DNA from: an uncultured bacterium
GTDB taxonomy: Bacteria; Planctomycetota; Planctomycetia; Pirellulales; UBA1268
Assembly: GCA_937959175.1 (NCBI GenBank)
Contig: CALGAS010000407.1
Coordinates: forward strand, 1-13,021
Direction: 5' to 3'
DNA length: 13,021 nucleotides
Shown one piece after another: positions 1 to 6,089 of this stretch. A program made the position numbers and the translations under genes. A model generated the notes under the pieces. The model made no database searches, was not told the DNA's origin, and saw only the letters and a list, made by a program, of their open reading frames with translations. Each line of letters starts with the position of its first letter. Positions within the stretch are counted from its first letter, which is position 1.

Positions 1-1059
1 GGCTCGAGTCTCCCGGCCAGCCGCCGCGGGAAACTGCCCGGCCCGGGCCATCGCTGCGGCCACCCGCGGCCCGGTCAGCACGTAGGCGCTCACCGAGGCC
101 AGCAGCGTCAGGCCGATCGCCACCGAGAGCGGCTCGGCTACCCCCGGGCCCACCAGCCGCTCCGCGGCGAGCTGGGCGATCGGCGCGACCGCGTCGAGGC
201 CCCGCTCGGCGACGATCCCCCGAATCGCATCGGCCGGCAGCGCCAGGGCGTAGGCAAGGTTGACCGCGAGGTAGAGGAGCGTAACGAGGCCCGTGCCAAG
301 GAGAATCGCGCGGGGCACGTTGCGTCGCGGCCGGGCCACCTCGCCTGCCACATAAGCGGCGGCGTTCCAGCCGGTGTAGGCGTAGGAGATGTAGACCAGC
401 GACGAGGCCATTGCCACGGCCAGGCTCGGCGTGACGGGGGGCCGGTCCGCGAGATGCTCCCAGCGGCCCCAGCCCAGTGCCAGCCCGGCGACGGCCAGTG
501 TCACCAGAAATACGAGCTTGGCAATCGTCATCACTCCCTGCGCCCGAATCGTCGATCGCCGGCCCAGGCAATGGATCACCGCCAGCCCTACGATCACCGC
601 GGTGGCCAGCCCCAGCTCCGCGGTGGCGGCTGCCGCGTCGAGCCGCAGCGGCACGAGCAGGTACTTCGCCGCTGCCGCCGCCGAGGCAGCGATCGGCCCG
701 CCGAAGCCGATCAGGAACGAGACCCAGCCGGAGAGAAACCCCGCCAGCGGCCCGTAGGCCTCCCGCAGGTAGACGTAGTCGCCGCCGCTCTCAGGCAGGG
801 CCGCGGCGAGTTCCGCAAGCGAGACCGCCCCGCACGCGGCCAGCACGCCGCCGACCACCCAGAGGCCGAGCATCACCTGGTTGCTGCCGGTGAAATACAC
901 GGTGAAGCCGCTGGTGGTCAGCACGCCGGTGCCGATCATGCTCGAGACGACGACGAACACCGCGGTCGCGAGGCCGAAGGACGGCGGGCTGGCGGGACCG
1001 GCCCGGGTGGCCGCTTGCTCCGGCGCTCCCGCCGGCAGCTCGCCACCGGCCGCGCTCAT
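1..1059 (-). CDS. APC-family amino-acid permease (3' end outside window)
   Basis: This is a secondary transporter of the amino acid-polyamine-organocation superfamily, expected to import amino acids or related compounds across the inner membrane by proton or solute coupling. The 353 visible codons are open to the window edge; the family is usually about 430-480 residues, so roughly the last quarter is missing. After a short hydrophilic N-terminus the first helix carries SSMIGTGVLTTSGF, the family's unwound TM1 motif (usually IGxGIF). ELAAALPESGGDYVYLREAYGP follows in TM2-3 in two typical blocks. Later YTGWNAAAYVAGEVARP and RRNVPRAIL match the conserved TM6 and following loop, and AYVLTGPRVAAAMARAGQFP matches the TM8-9 region. 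The ATG at 1059 overlaps the TGA of the upstream ABC permease gene (ATGA), which fixes the start and implies co-translation. Substrate cannot be read from the sequence. Family assignment is firm; amino-acid specificity is inferred. Confidence 0.9.
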   Translation of the reverse strand, partial: MSAAGGELPAGAPEQAATRAGPASPPSFGLATAVFVVVSSMIGTGVLTTSGFTVYFTGSNQVMLGLWVVGGVLAACGAVSLAELAAALPESGGDYVYLREAYGPLAGFLSGWVSFLIGFGGPIAASAAAAAKYLLVPLRLDAAAATAELGLATAVIVGLAVIHCLGRRSTIRAQGVMTIAKLVFLVTLAVAGLALGWGRWEHLADRPPVTPSLAVAMASSLVYISYAYTGWNAAAYVAGEVARPRRNVPRAILLGTGLVTLLYLAVNLAYALALPADAIRGIVAERGLDAVAPIAQLAAERLVGPGVAEPLSVAIGLTLLASVSAYVLTGPRVAAAMARAGQFPAAAGRETRA

Positions 1060-2090
1060 GCCGCCGGCCGGCGCCGGGCCGCCCGCCGGACCAGCTCATC
1101 GGCGATCACGCCGGCCAGGATCACGCCCCCGATGATGGCAAACTCGACGTTCTGATACCGCGGATGGACGAGGTTGATCATGTTCGAGAGCACGACCATC
1201 AGGGCCGAGCCGACCAGCAGGCCGAGGATCGACCCCTCGCCCCCCCGCAGCGAGCAGCCGCCGAGCACCGCCGCCGCGATCGCGTAGAGCTCGTAGAAGT
1301 TGCCGAAGTCGCTTGGCTGGGCGGCGTTGATGTCGAGCACGAAGAGCATCCCACCGAGGGCCGCCAGCGTGCTCGAGATCACGTAGGCCAGCAGCTTCAT
1401 CCGGCCGGTGTCGATGCCGGAGTAGCGGGCCGCCTGCTCATTGCGGCCGAGCGCCAGGAGATACCGCCCCCAGACGGTGCGGTTCAAGAAGACCGCCGCG
1501 GCCACCGCGATCACCAGGAAGATCAGCGTCGTGGCCGGCAGCTCGAACCCCCCCTCCCCAAACAGCGGAAGCCGTGCCGTCGCCAGCGACCGCAGTCCCT
1601 TGAAGCCGGTGCCAAAGCCTTGCGACTGGTCCTGGGTGAGCCCGCGGGCAACGCCCCGATAGACGAGCAGGCCGCAGAGGGTGACCACGAAGGGCTGGAG
1701 GCCGAGCTTCGTGACCAACAGCCCGTGCACCAGGCCGATCACCGCTCCGAGGCCGAGCACGAAGCCGACCGCCGCCGGCACGCTCCAGCCGTGCGTCGTC
1801 AGCAGCCAGGGCAGGAGCACGCCCACCAGGCAGACGACCGAGCCGATCGAGAGGTCGATCCCGCCGGTGATGATCACGAAGGCGACGCCGATCGAGAGCA
1901 GGCCAAACAGCGCCGTCCGGTGAACGATGTTCTCGAGGTTGCCGACCTTGAGGAAGTTGTCGCTGGCCAGGGCCGTGTAAAGACAGACGGCCGCCAGCAG
2001 GCCGATGATCCCCAGGATCTTCGGCGAGACCAGCCCCGTCAGGGCCCGCCAGGCCGCCGGCCGGTCGCTCGTTGGTGCCGCCTCGTTCAT
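1056..2090 (-). CDS. RbsC-type ABC transporter permease
   Basis: This is the membrane-spanning subunit of a CUT2-class ABC importer (RbsC/AraH/XylH family, BPD_transp_2), which forms the channel for a sugar or sugar-like solute. It has 344 residues, the normal family length, with about eight to ten hydrophobic segments. The hallmark GGIDLSIGS lies at residues 76-84, right after a helix (LLSIGVAFVIIT). LALGRNEQAARYSGID near 213-227 is the conserved cytoplasmic loop that contacts the ATPase. AAVLGGCSLRGGEGSILG at about 273-290 is the other family signature. Its ATG (2090) overlaps the ATPase stop codon as ATGA, and its own stop overlaps the start of the amino-acid permease in the same way. It is expected to work with the ATPase and binding lipoprotein encoded immediately upstream. 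No residue abnormality was noticed. Substrate is unknown. Confidence 0.95.
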   Translation of the reverse strand: MNEAAPTSDRPAAWRALTGLVSPKILGIIGLLAAVCLYTALASDNFLKVGNLENIVHRTALFGLLSIGVAFVIITGGIDLSIGSVVCLVGVLLPWLLTTHGWSVPAAVGFVLGLGAVIGLVHGLLVTKLGLQPFVVTLCGLLVYRGVARGLTQDQSQGFGTGFKGLRSLATARLPLFGEGGFELPATTLIFLVIAVAAAVFLNRTVWGRYLLALGRNEQAARYSGIDTGRMKLLAYVISSTLAALGGMLFVLDINAAQPSDFGNFYELYAIAAAVLGGCSLRGGEGSILGLLVGSALMVVLSNMINLVHPRYQNVEFAIIGGVILAGVIADELVRRAARRRPAA

Positions 2091-3607
2091 GCCGTCATCC
2101 TCTCCGCCACGCCGCCGGCCGCCAACCGCATCACGTTCTCCTCGCTGAGCTCATCCCGGGAGAGCATCCCCGCCAGCCGCCCTTCGTGCATCACGAACGC
2201 CCGGTCGGAAAGCGACAGAATCTCCTCCATCTCGCTCGACACGAAGAGCACCGCCAGCCCCTCGCCGGCCAGCCGGTGGACGAGGTCGTAAATCTCCGCC
2301 TTGGCCCCGACATCGATCCCGCGGGTCGGCTCATCGAGCAGGAGCACCCGCGGCCGCATCGCCAGCCACTTGGCGAGCACGACCTTCTGCTGATTGCCGC
2401 CGGAGAGGAATCGCACGGTCTGGCGGTCGCCGGGGGTCCGGATTCCCAGGGCGGCGATCATCTCCCGGGCCAGCCGCCGCTCGGCGGCGGCATCGATGAA
2501 GCCGGCCCGGCTCTCGGGCCAGAGGACCGCCAGCGACATGTTCTCCCGGACCGCCATCTCGAGGATGAGCCCCTGCTCCTTGCGGTCTTCGGGCACCAGC
2601 GCCAGCCCGGCCCGAATCGCCGCGATCGGATTCCGGGGCGTGACCGGCCGCCCCGCCACCGCGACGCTCCCGGCCACCGCCGGTGTGATCCCGAAGAGCG
2701 TTGCCAGAAGTTCCGTCCGGCCGGCCCCGACGAGCCCTGCGATTCCGACGATCTCGCCGGCTCGAACCTCGAGCGAGACGGGGTGAGCCGGGTGGGCCGG
2801 CGTCCGCAGGTCGCGGGCGGCCAGCACGACCTCCCCCGGCGGATGACTCGGCCGGCGGGCCAGCCGGTCGATGTCGCGACCGACCATCATCCGGATCATC
2901 CGATCGTGCTCGATCTCGGCCCGGTCGGCGATCTCACCCGCATTCTTGCCGTCGCGAAGCACCACCACCCGGTCCGCGAGTTCCCTGACCTCGCCGAGCC
3001 GGTGGGAGATCCAGATCACGCTCACGCCCCGGCTGCGGAGATCCTTGACCACCCCGAAGAGCGTCTCCGTCTCGCGAGTCGAGAGGGAGCTAGTCGGCTC
3101 GTCCATGATCAGAAGCCGGGCCTGCGTGGAGAGCGCCTTGGCGATCTCGACAAGCTGCTGGCGGCCGATCGGCAACTGGTCGAGCGGTGTGGCCGGGTCA
3201 ATGTCGAGGCCGACCATCTCGAGCCAATGGGCCGCCTCGCGGTGCATTGCCGCCAGGTCGAGAAATCCCGCCCGCCGGGGCTCGCGGCCGAGAAAGATGT
3301 TGCCGGCCAGATCGAGGTTGTCGGCCAGGTTGAGCTCCTGGTGGATCAACGCGATGCCCAGCTCGAGGGCATCCTCAACACCTCGCAGGCGGACGGCCGC
3401 TCCATCGACAAGCATCGTCCCGGCGTCGGGGGACTGGACACCGGCGAGGATCTTGAGGAGCGTCGACTTGCCGGCGCCGTTCTCACCGATCAGGGCGAGC
3501 ACCTCGCCCGGAGCGACCGCCAGCGAGACGTCGTCGAGGGCCCGGACGCCCGGAAACCGCTTCGAGATCCCCCGAACCTCGACCAGCGGCGGCATCGCGC
3601 CGCTCAC
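2087..3607 (-). CDS. RbsA-type sugar ABC transporter ATPase (two nucleotide-binding domains)
   Basis: This is the cytoplasmic energy-coupling subunit of a CUT2-class importer, 506 residues with two fused ATPase domains like RbsA and MglA. Domain 1 has Walker A GENGAGKST at residues 41-49, the Q-loop region at about 90 (HQELNLADN), signature PIGRQQ at about 146-151, Walker B LLIMDEPT at 165-172 and the switch histidine in WISHR near 202. Domain 2 has the usual degenerate P-loop GLVGAGRTE (291-299), an intact signature LSGGNQQ (401-407) and Walker B VLLLDEPT (421-428). A weak second P-loop is normal for this family, in which one site is catalytically reduced. The start is a GTG at 3607 that overlaps the lipoprotein stop (GTGA). 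An ATG four codons later (3595) is the alternative. Its stop overlaps the permease start. The family is certain; the solute is not. Confidence 0.95.
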   Translation of the reverse strand: MSGAMPPLVEVRGISKRFPGVRALDDVSLAVAPGEVLALIGENGAGKSTLLKILAGVQSPDAGTMLVDGAAVRLRGVEDALELGIALIHQELNLADNLDLAGNIFLGREPRRAGFLDLAAMHREAAHWLEMVGLDIDPATPLDQLPIGRQQLVEIAKALSTQARLLIMDEPTSSLSTRETETLFGVVKDLRSRGVSVIWISHRLGEVRELADRVVVLRDGKNAGEIADRAEIEHDRMIRMMVGRDIDRLARRPSHPPGEVVLAARDLRTPAHPAHPVSLEVRAGEIVGIAGLVGAGRTELLATLFGITPAVAGSVAVAGRPVTPRNPIAAIRAGLALVPEDRKEQGLILEMAVRENMSLAVLWPESRAGFIDAAAERRLAREMIAALGIRTPGDRQTVRFLSGGNQQKVVLAKWLAMRPRVLLLDEPTRGIDVGAKAEIYDLVHRLAGEGLAVLFVSSEMEEILSLSDRAFVMHEGRLAGMLSRDELSEENVMRLAAGGVAERMTA

Positions 3608-4719
3608 TTCGCCGCCGGCCCGGCCAGCCGCCCGGCCCGCTCGAGGGCTTCGAGGATCAGGGGCGGGTTGTATTCAAACAGCCCGACCATCGCCGCCACG
3701 TCGGGATGCCGGAGGAGGGCGTCTTCGGCGTTGGCCTTGGCCTTGGCCCGGTCGAACTGGTCGGTCATCGTGCCGAGAATCAGATACTTGCCGTCGTCGC
3801 TGGCCAGTTCGGACCCGGGGTCGTCGCGGCGGGCGGGGTCGGGATCGCGGCCGAGGATGCCGTCGATGCAGCCCTGCCGCCGCCGCTGGGAGTTGTCCTG
3901 ATCGAGCCGGCCGATGAAGACCATCACCTTGCCGCCCTCGGGCAACGCGTCGCGGACGAGCTTGCCGCAGAGCATCCCGGCCTCGTAGTTGTCCATCCCG
4001 ATGTAGACCCGGCGGGGCGAATCGGGCGCGTCGCTGTCGTGGGTAATCAGATTTGTGGCGGCGGCCGCCTTGGCGAGCACCTCCCCCTGGTTGGCCGGAT
4101 TGATCGGGCTGATGGCGATCCCGGCAGTGCCCCGGGTGAGCACGTCTTCGATCTTGCGGGTCTGGTCGGTGATCGAGGCCGGCATGATCACCGTCACGTT
4201 CACGCCCAGATCGGCCGCGGCCTTCTCGGCCCCCGCCTTGCCGATCGTCCAGAAGTCGGCGACGCCGTTGGTGATGAAGGCGTATTCCGGCCCGGTCGTG
4301 GCCGGTGGCGCTCCGCCATCCGCGAGCAGGCTCTCAACCTCCTCCCGAAACGCCGCCACCGGCACCACTTCCGCTCCGGCAAACTCGGGCCGCGAATCAT
4401 CGGCCAGGACGACCCGGGCCGGGATGTTGATGAACGTGCTCTCGGGAATGACGTCGGTCTTCCCTTCCTGGAGGGCATGGAGCGTCTCGATGCTCCGGTA
4501 GCCGTACCGGAACGGATGCTGGACGACCGTGCCGACCACCGTCCCGTTGGCGATCCCCTCGAGCGTCGCGGCCGCCTCGTCGAAGGCGATCACCTTGACC
4601 GGTGGCAGTTGTTGCCGGCTGCCGGCACCGTCGCCCTTCCCGCAGCCAGCCACCAGAATCGCCGTCAGCACTGCGGCAGCAAGGCCGAGCCAACCACGAT
4701 GTCTCGACGACGGGTACAT
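3604..4719 (-). CDS. Circularly permuted sugar-binding-type lipoprotein of an ABC importer
   Basis: This is the solute receptor of the transporter, 371 residues. The start at 4719 gives a signal peptide (basic MYPSSRHR, then a hydrophobic core) ending in lipobox LVAGC with the lipidated Cys at residue 26, so it should be anchored outside the inner membrane. The family is RbsB-like (Peripla_BP_4), but the order of parts is wrong. Residues 41-104 (VKVIAFDEAAATLEGI ... HPFRYGYRSIETL ... INIPARVV) correspond to the C-terminal end of canonical members. Residues 146-371 (YAFITNGVADFWTIG, KIEDVLTRGTAGIAISPI, THDSD, YIGMDNYEAG, ANAEDALLRHPDVAAMVG, LEALERAGRL) correspond to the normal N-terminal three quarters, and the gene stops exactly where VKVIAFDE should follow. 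A segment rich in Gly, Pro and Thr (133-145) joins the old ends. The frame is intact and the stop overlaps the ATPase gene (GTGA), so this looks functional. The open frame extends upstream to 4995, but that extension would bury the signal peptide and was rejected. No strong Shine-Dalgarno sequence is visible. Confidence 0.9.
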   Translation of the reverse strand: MYPSSRHRGWLGLAAAVLTAILVAGCGKGDGAGSRQQLPPVKVIAFDEAAATLEGIANGTVVGTVVQHPFRYGYRSIETLHALQEGKTDVIPESTFINIPARVVLADDSRPEFAGAEVVPVAAFREEVESLLADGGAPPATTGPEYAFITNGVADFWTIGKAGAEKAAADLGVNVTVIMPASITDQTRKIEDVLTRGTAGIAISPINPANQGEVLAKAAAATNLITHDSDAPDSPRRVYIGMDNYEAGMLCGKLVRDALPEGGKVMVFIGRLDQDNSQRRRQGCIDGILGRDPDPARRDDPGSELASDDGKYLILGTMTDQFDRAKAKANAEDALLRHPDVAAMVGLFEYNPPLILEALERAGRLAGPAAK

Positions 4720-4994
4720 GATGGCCGTGGATCCGGCTGAGGAGATCTGCTGTTGAATCGGCAAGAGTCTACCCCGCCGGCAACAGCCCCTCAACGCGGC
4801 TGCCACTGCCGCTGAGTGCCGCGGAGTTGCCGATTCCGACATCGTTCTCGAGGGGAATGCAGAGGCATCGCCTGCTCCCAGCCGTCGGCATACGACCGCA
4901 GCGGGGCGTGGCTGTGGGGTGACGACGGTGCCGCGGCCGGTCGAGGTGATATCTTGACGGCTTCCCACGAGAGCCCCGCCGAGGAACTCCGCCA
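4720..4994. promoter_or_regulatory. Divergent intergenic region between the transport operon and the cyclodeaminase gene
   Basis: These 275 bases separate two genes transcribed away from each other, so promoters for both must lie here or overlap it. A perfect 10-base inverted repeat occupies 4755-4764 and 4827-4836 (gaatcggcaa against ttgccgattc), 62 bases apart. A Shine-Dalgarno-like GAGGA at 4981-4985 precedes the plus-strand start. I cannot identify a convincing -35/-10 pair on either strand. The regulatory role is inferred from gene layout. Confidence 0.5.
4755..4836. repeat. 10-base inverted repeat with a 62-base spacer
   Basis: The left arm is 4755-4764 and the right arm 4827-4836; they are exact reverse complements and do not extend further. 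The spacing suits two half-sites of a looping regulator, or one extended RNA stem, but a chance pair is possible in a region of this size and composition. Confidence 0.4.
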
Positions 4995-6053
4995 ATGACC
5001 GATCATGCGATCCGCTGCCGCTTCTACTCCCAGGAAGATCTGCTCCGGGCCGGCTGCCTCGACATGCGGCTGGCGATGGAGGCGGCCCGCGATGCGATCA
5101 CCGCCTTCGAGGCGGGAGACGTGATCTTCCCCGAGAAGATCGTGCAGATCTTCAACCAGGAGACGCAGGAGCGGATCAACTGCCTGCCCGCCACCTTCCG
5201 TAGCCGCAAGCTCTGCGGGATGAAGTGGGTGAGCGTCTTCCCGCCGAATCCGGTCCGCCACGGGCTCCAGAACCTCTCGGCGGTGATCATCCTCTCCGAG
5301 ATCGAGCACGGCTTCCCGGTCGCCTTCATGGAGGGCACGCTCTGCTCCAACATCCGCGTCGGGGCGATGGGGGGACTGGCGGCGTCCTATCTGGCCCGGC
5401 CCGATTCCCGGACGATCGGCTTCATCGGGGCCGGCGAGCAGGCCAAGATGCACCTGATCGCCATGAAGACCGCCGTGCCGAGCCTGGAGCGGTGCCTGGT
5501 GGCCGCCAAGGAGCCCGCCGAAGAGGAGCAGTTCGTCCGCGAGATGAGCCCGGTCATTCCCGGTATGGAGATTCGGGGCACCGGCAGCGACCTGGCGGCG
5601 GCCACCTCCGAGGCCGACATCATCGTCACCGCCACCAGCGCCCAGGCGCCGCTCTTGAAGGCTGCCTGGATGAAGCCGGGAGCCTTCTACAGCCACGTGG
5701 GCGGCTGGGAGGATGAATACGCCGTCGCCAAGGCCTGCCAAAAGATCGTCTGCGACGACTGGGAGACGGTCAAGCACCGCACCCAGACCCTCAGCCGAAT
5801 GTACAAGGACGGCGAACTCACCGACGTGGGCGTCCATGCCAACATCGGCGACCTCGTGGCCGGCCGCAAGCCGGGCCGGGAGAGCCCCGCCGAGCGGATC
5901 TACTTCAATGCGGTCGGCCTCGCCTACGTCGACATCGGGATCGCCCGGGCGATGGAGGAGCGGGCCCGGACGGCCGGCGTGGGGAGCGTGCTGACCCTGC
6001 AAGAACGGATGATCTTCGAGCACCCGGAACTGGCCGAGTGGGTCCGCCTCTGA
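4995..6053 (+). CDS. Ornithine cyclodeaminase / mu-crystallin family protein
   Basis: This is a 352-residue NAD(P)-dependent enzyme of the family that includes ornithine cyclodeaminase (L-ornithine to L-proline plus ammonia), bacterial alanine and other amino-acid or imine dehydrogenases, and siderophore-precursor synthases such as SbnB. The N-terminal substrate domain has CGMKWVS (Lys 77, the usual position of the substrate-binding lysine) and NIRVGAMGGLAA (Arg 121, the expected carboxylate-binding arginine). The Rossmann motif is IGFIGAGEQAKMH with GxGxxA at 145-150. A later conserved block is VGGWEDEYAVAKA, and the family-typical C-terminal segment reads FNAVGLAYVDIGIARAM. Length is normal for the family. 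The ATG at 4995 follows GAGGA with about 9 bases of spacing. It is divergent from an operon containing an amino-acid permease, which suggests an amino-acid substrate, but the exact reaction cannot be deduced. Confidence 0.88.
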   Translation: MTDHAIRCRFYSQEDLLRAGCLDMRLAMEAARDAITAFEAGDVIFPEKIVQIFNQETQERINCLPATFRSRKLCGMKWVSVFPPNPVRHGLQNLSAVIILSEIEHGFPVAFMEGTLCSNIRVGAMGGLAASYLARPDSRTIGFIGAGEQAKMHLIAMKTAVPSLERCLVAAKEPAEEEQFVREMSPVIPGMEIRGTGSDLAAATSEADIIVTATSAQAPLLKAAWMKPGAFYSHVGGWEDEYAVAKACQKIVCDDWETVKHRTQTLSRMYKDGELTDVGVHANIGDLVAGRKPGRESPAERIYFNAVGLAYVDIGIARAMEERARTAGVGSVLTLQERMIFEHPELAEWVRL

Positions 6054-6089
6054 GCCCGCCCGCTGCAGGGCTCTGGAAGCCCGGCTCAG
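6050..6089. terminator. Hairpin spanning both stop codons of two convergent genes
   Basis: Outer arms ctgagcc (6050-6056) and ggctcag (6083-6089) are perfect complements and contain the TGA of the cyclodeaminase gene (6051-6053) and the TGA of cysNC (6088-6086). An inner stem gggct/agccc (6068-6072 with 6078-6082, 5-base loop) stacks directly on the right arm. The whole intergenic gap is 32 bases. There is no T-tract on either side, so it may be a bidirectional transcript end or mRNA-stabilising structure rather than a classic intrinsic terminator. Confidence 0.45.

Noticed and set aside
1164..2291. Long plus-strand open frame opposite the ABC permease gene
   Set aside because: It is antisense to well-recognised transporter genes, and its Arg/Gln/Asp/His-rich translation is the usual artefact of the complementary strand in GC-rich DNA.
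2087..3607. Degenerate second P-loop in the ABC ATPase as a defect
   Set aside because: GLVGAGRTE in place of a full Walker A is normal for RbsA/MglA-type two-domain ATPases.
2072..3901. 609-codon plus-strand open frame opposite the RbsA-type ATPase
   Set aside because: The opposite strand encodes a complete ATPase with all motifs; this frame shows no domain and has composition typical of an antisense shadow.
4954..4959. TTGACG as a -35 box for the cyclodeaminase gene
   Set aside because: No acceptable -10 element lies 16-18 bases downstream, and the ribosome-binding site follows too closely.
4720..4995. N-terminal extension of the binding lipoprotein back to an upstream start at 4995
   Set aside because: It would place about 90 unrelated residues before an excellent signal peptide and lipobox, and the extension overlaps the start of the divergent gene. 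The ATG at 4719 is far better.
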